Below, in pieces: positions 62,787 through 64,000 of a stretch of DNA of 64,000 nt. The notes under the pieces are model-generated. The model had not been told where the DNA came from and ran no database searches. It saw only the letters and a list, made by a program, of their open reading frames with translations. This stretch comes from Desmonostoc muscorum FACHB-395. Its GTDB lineage: Bacteria; Cyanobacteriota; Cyanobacteriia; Cyanobacteriales; Nostocaceae. The DNA lies in NCBI RefSeq assembly GCF_014698035.1, contig NZ_JACJSF010000030.1:25817-89816 (forward strand). Reading direction: 5' to 3'. Positions within the stretch are counted from its first letter, which is position 1. Every line of letters starts with the position of its first letter. Both the position numbers and the translations under genes were made by a program.

Positions 62787-63878
62787 ATGTATCAAAATAA
62801 TCAAGGTGATTTAGTGAATTTTAGCAAAAAGAATCGCCCACGTTTGGCGCTGACGCTGGGAGATCCGGCAGGTATTGGGCCGGAGGTTATTTTAAAAGCT
62901 TTAGCAGAACCGGAAATTAGTAAAAAATACGATGTAACGGTTGTGGGTAATGGGGATTTGCTGGCACAGACTTATCACAAATTGAATTTAATCGAGAATT
63001 TAGCACCTTTGGCAAATCCAGAAGAGTTGTCTGTCTGTGATGTGCAATTGGATGGAGAAATTAAAGGTCAAATTATTCCCGGAATAGGTAATGCGGCCAG
63101 TGGTGCGGCTAGTTTTGCCTATATGGAATATGCGATCGCACAAACACTCGCTGGTAAATTTGATGGGATAGTCACGGGGCCGATCGCTAAATCTGCTTGG
63201 AAAGCCGCAGGGTATAATTATCCAGGGCAAACGGAACTTTTGGCACACAAGTCAGGTGTTGACCGTTTTGGGATGTTATTTGTAGCGCGATCGCCCCATA
63301 CTGGCTGGACACTCCGCGCTTTACTTGCCACTACACATATTCCCCTCCGTCAAGTAGCGGATACGTTGACACCACAGTTGTTGACACAGAAATTGGATTT
63401 GCTGGTGGAGTGCCTGGAGAAAGACTTTGGCATAGAAAATGGGAGAATTGCGATCGCAGGTTTGAATCCCCACAGTGGCGAACAGGGACAACTTGGATAT
63501 GAAGAACAAGATTGGTTAATTCCTTGGTTAGAGCAAGAGCGGCAAAACAGACCAAAATTACAACTAGATGGGCCAATACCGCCAGATACCATGTGGGTTA
63601 AACCTGGTCAGGCTTGGTATGGAAATTCCTTAGTACAAAATCCTGCTGATGGCTACTTGGCACTTTATCACGACCAAGGCTTAATTCCTGTGAAGCTGAT
63701 GGCGTTTGATCGGGCAGTTAATACTTCTATTGGTCTTCCTTTCGTTCGGACTTCACCAGATCATGGAACAGCGTTTGATATTGCGGGTAAGGGAATTGCT
63801 GATGCTACGAGTATGAAAGCAGCGATACATTTAGCGGCTGAATTGGTTAGTCAAAGGTTGGCGGCGAGAAAACTATGA
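62787..63878 (+). CDS. pdxA: 4-hydroxythreonine-4-phosphate dehydrogenase
   Basis: NAD- and metal-dependent enzyme of 363 residues in the pyridoxal phosphate (vitamin B6) pathway. Motifs: LTLGDPAGIGPEVILKAL, GIVTGPIAKSAWKAAGY, PGQTELLA, the His metal ligand in ATTHIPL, GLNPHSGEQGQLG and YHDQGLIPVKL, with SPDHGTAFDIAGKG. All are intact. Start: ATG 62787 gives an extra 20 residues before RPRLALTLGD; the internal start at GTG 62812 could also be used. Single-gene unit. Confidence 0.95.
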   Translation: MYQNNQGDLVNFSKKNRPRLALTLGDPAGIGPEVILKALAEPEISKKYDVTVVGNGDLLAQTYHKLNLIENLAPLANPEELSVCDVQLDGEIKGQIIPGIGNAASGAASFAYMEYAIAQTLAGKFDGIVTGPIAKSAWKAAGYNYPGQTELLAHKSGVDRFGMLFVARSPHTGWTLRALLATTHIPLRQVADTLTPQLLTQKLDLLVECLEKDFGIENGRIAIAGLNPHSGEQGQLGYEEQDWLIPWLEQERQNRPKLQLDGPIPPDTMWVKPGQAWYGNSLVQNPADGYLALYHDQGLIPVKLMAFDRAVNTSIGLPFVRTSPDHGTAFDIAGKGIADATSMKAAIHLAAELVSQRLAARKL

Positions 63879-63949
63879 ATTATTTCATGATTTATACAGC
63901 ACTTCCGTCTGTTATAAGGTACACTAGATTAAAATATAAATACTTTTAA

Positions 63950-64000
63950 ATGAAGTCATACTCTGTCGAGCTTCGAGAAAAAATAGTTGCGGCACATCTT
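63950..64000 (+). CDS. IS630-family-like transposase, 5' end only
   Basis: The first 17 codons (MKSYSVELREKIVAAHL) match the helix-turn-helix start of IS630-type transposases common in cyanobacteria. The gene continues past the window edge. The sequence TACAGCACTTCCGTCTGTTA at about 63896-63915 resembles the left inverted terminal repeat of such elements, so an insertion sequence probably begins just after pdxA. Confidence 0.7.
   Translation, partial: MKSYSVELREKIVAAHL

Overview
The window looks like a chromosome segment of a filamentous, heterocyst-type cyanobacterium (Nostoc/Anabaena group). The evidence is the very frequent HIP1 octamer GCGATCGC inside and between genes, short tandem heptamer-type repeats in many intergenic gaps, and gene content: petM (cytochrome b6f), ycf39 (photosystem II assembly), an NblR-like regulator, a DevBCA-type exporter, NifJ, EbsA, a PEP-CTERM protein and a SigG-like sigma factor. 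No rRNA, tRNA or CRISPR array was recognised.

Layout. 0.5-6.2 kb: recR, then a large TPR-CHAT (caspase-fold) protein and a small protein sharing its N-terminal domain. 6.5-10 kb: dnaX interrupted by a 430-residue intein. 10-18 kb: a membrane glycosyltransferase (probable glucolipid synthase), EbsA, a PEP-CTERM protein, a membrane GTPase and a hybrid histidine kinase. 18-31 kb: nifJ, a DUF6875 protein, secreted hydrolases, a receiver-kinase, a decayed gene copy and a Doc toxin module. 31-45 kb: membrane and envelope transport (TauE/SafE-type protein with a copper-like partner, galE, an ABC exporter, a secreted double nuclease, a HupE relative, devBCA). 45-50 kb: a cell-wall and signalling cluster (M23 peptidase, ComFB, L,D-transpeptidase, SigG and a probable anti-sigma factor). 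50-64 kb: housekeeping genes (leuS, a class V aminotransferase, nblR, nadK, ycf39, petM, pdxA), a ruined toxin-antitoxin pair, a TnpB-less IS605-type remnant, and the start of an IS630-like transposase at the edge.

The most striking object is the dnaX intein (6947-8236). In the splicing frame its N- and C-terminal splicing blocks are intact, but its centre has no recognisable domain. A complete 331-codon LAGLIDADG homing endonuclease with two zinc-finger-like N-terminal modules lies in a different reading frame (7174-8169), with its own start codon, a Shine-Dalgarno-like AGGA and its own stop just before the C-terminal splicing block. The same DNA therefore appears to encode the intein linker in one frame and the endonuclease in another.

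Other points of note are the TPR-CHAT pair, three repeat-like in-frame insertions in nifJ, a family of four dispersed repeats sharing an identical 26-bp core, a secreted fusion of two unrelated nuclease folds, and a HupE-like protein whose metal-binding histidines are replaced.
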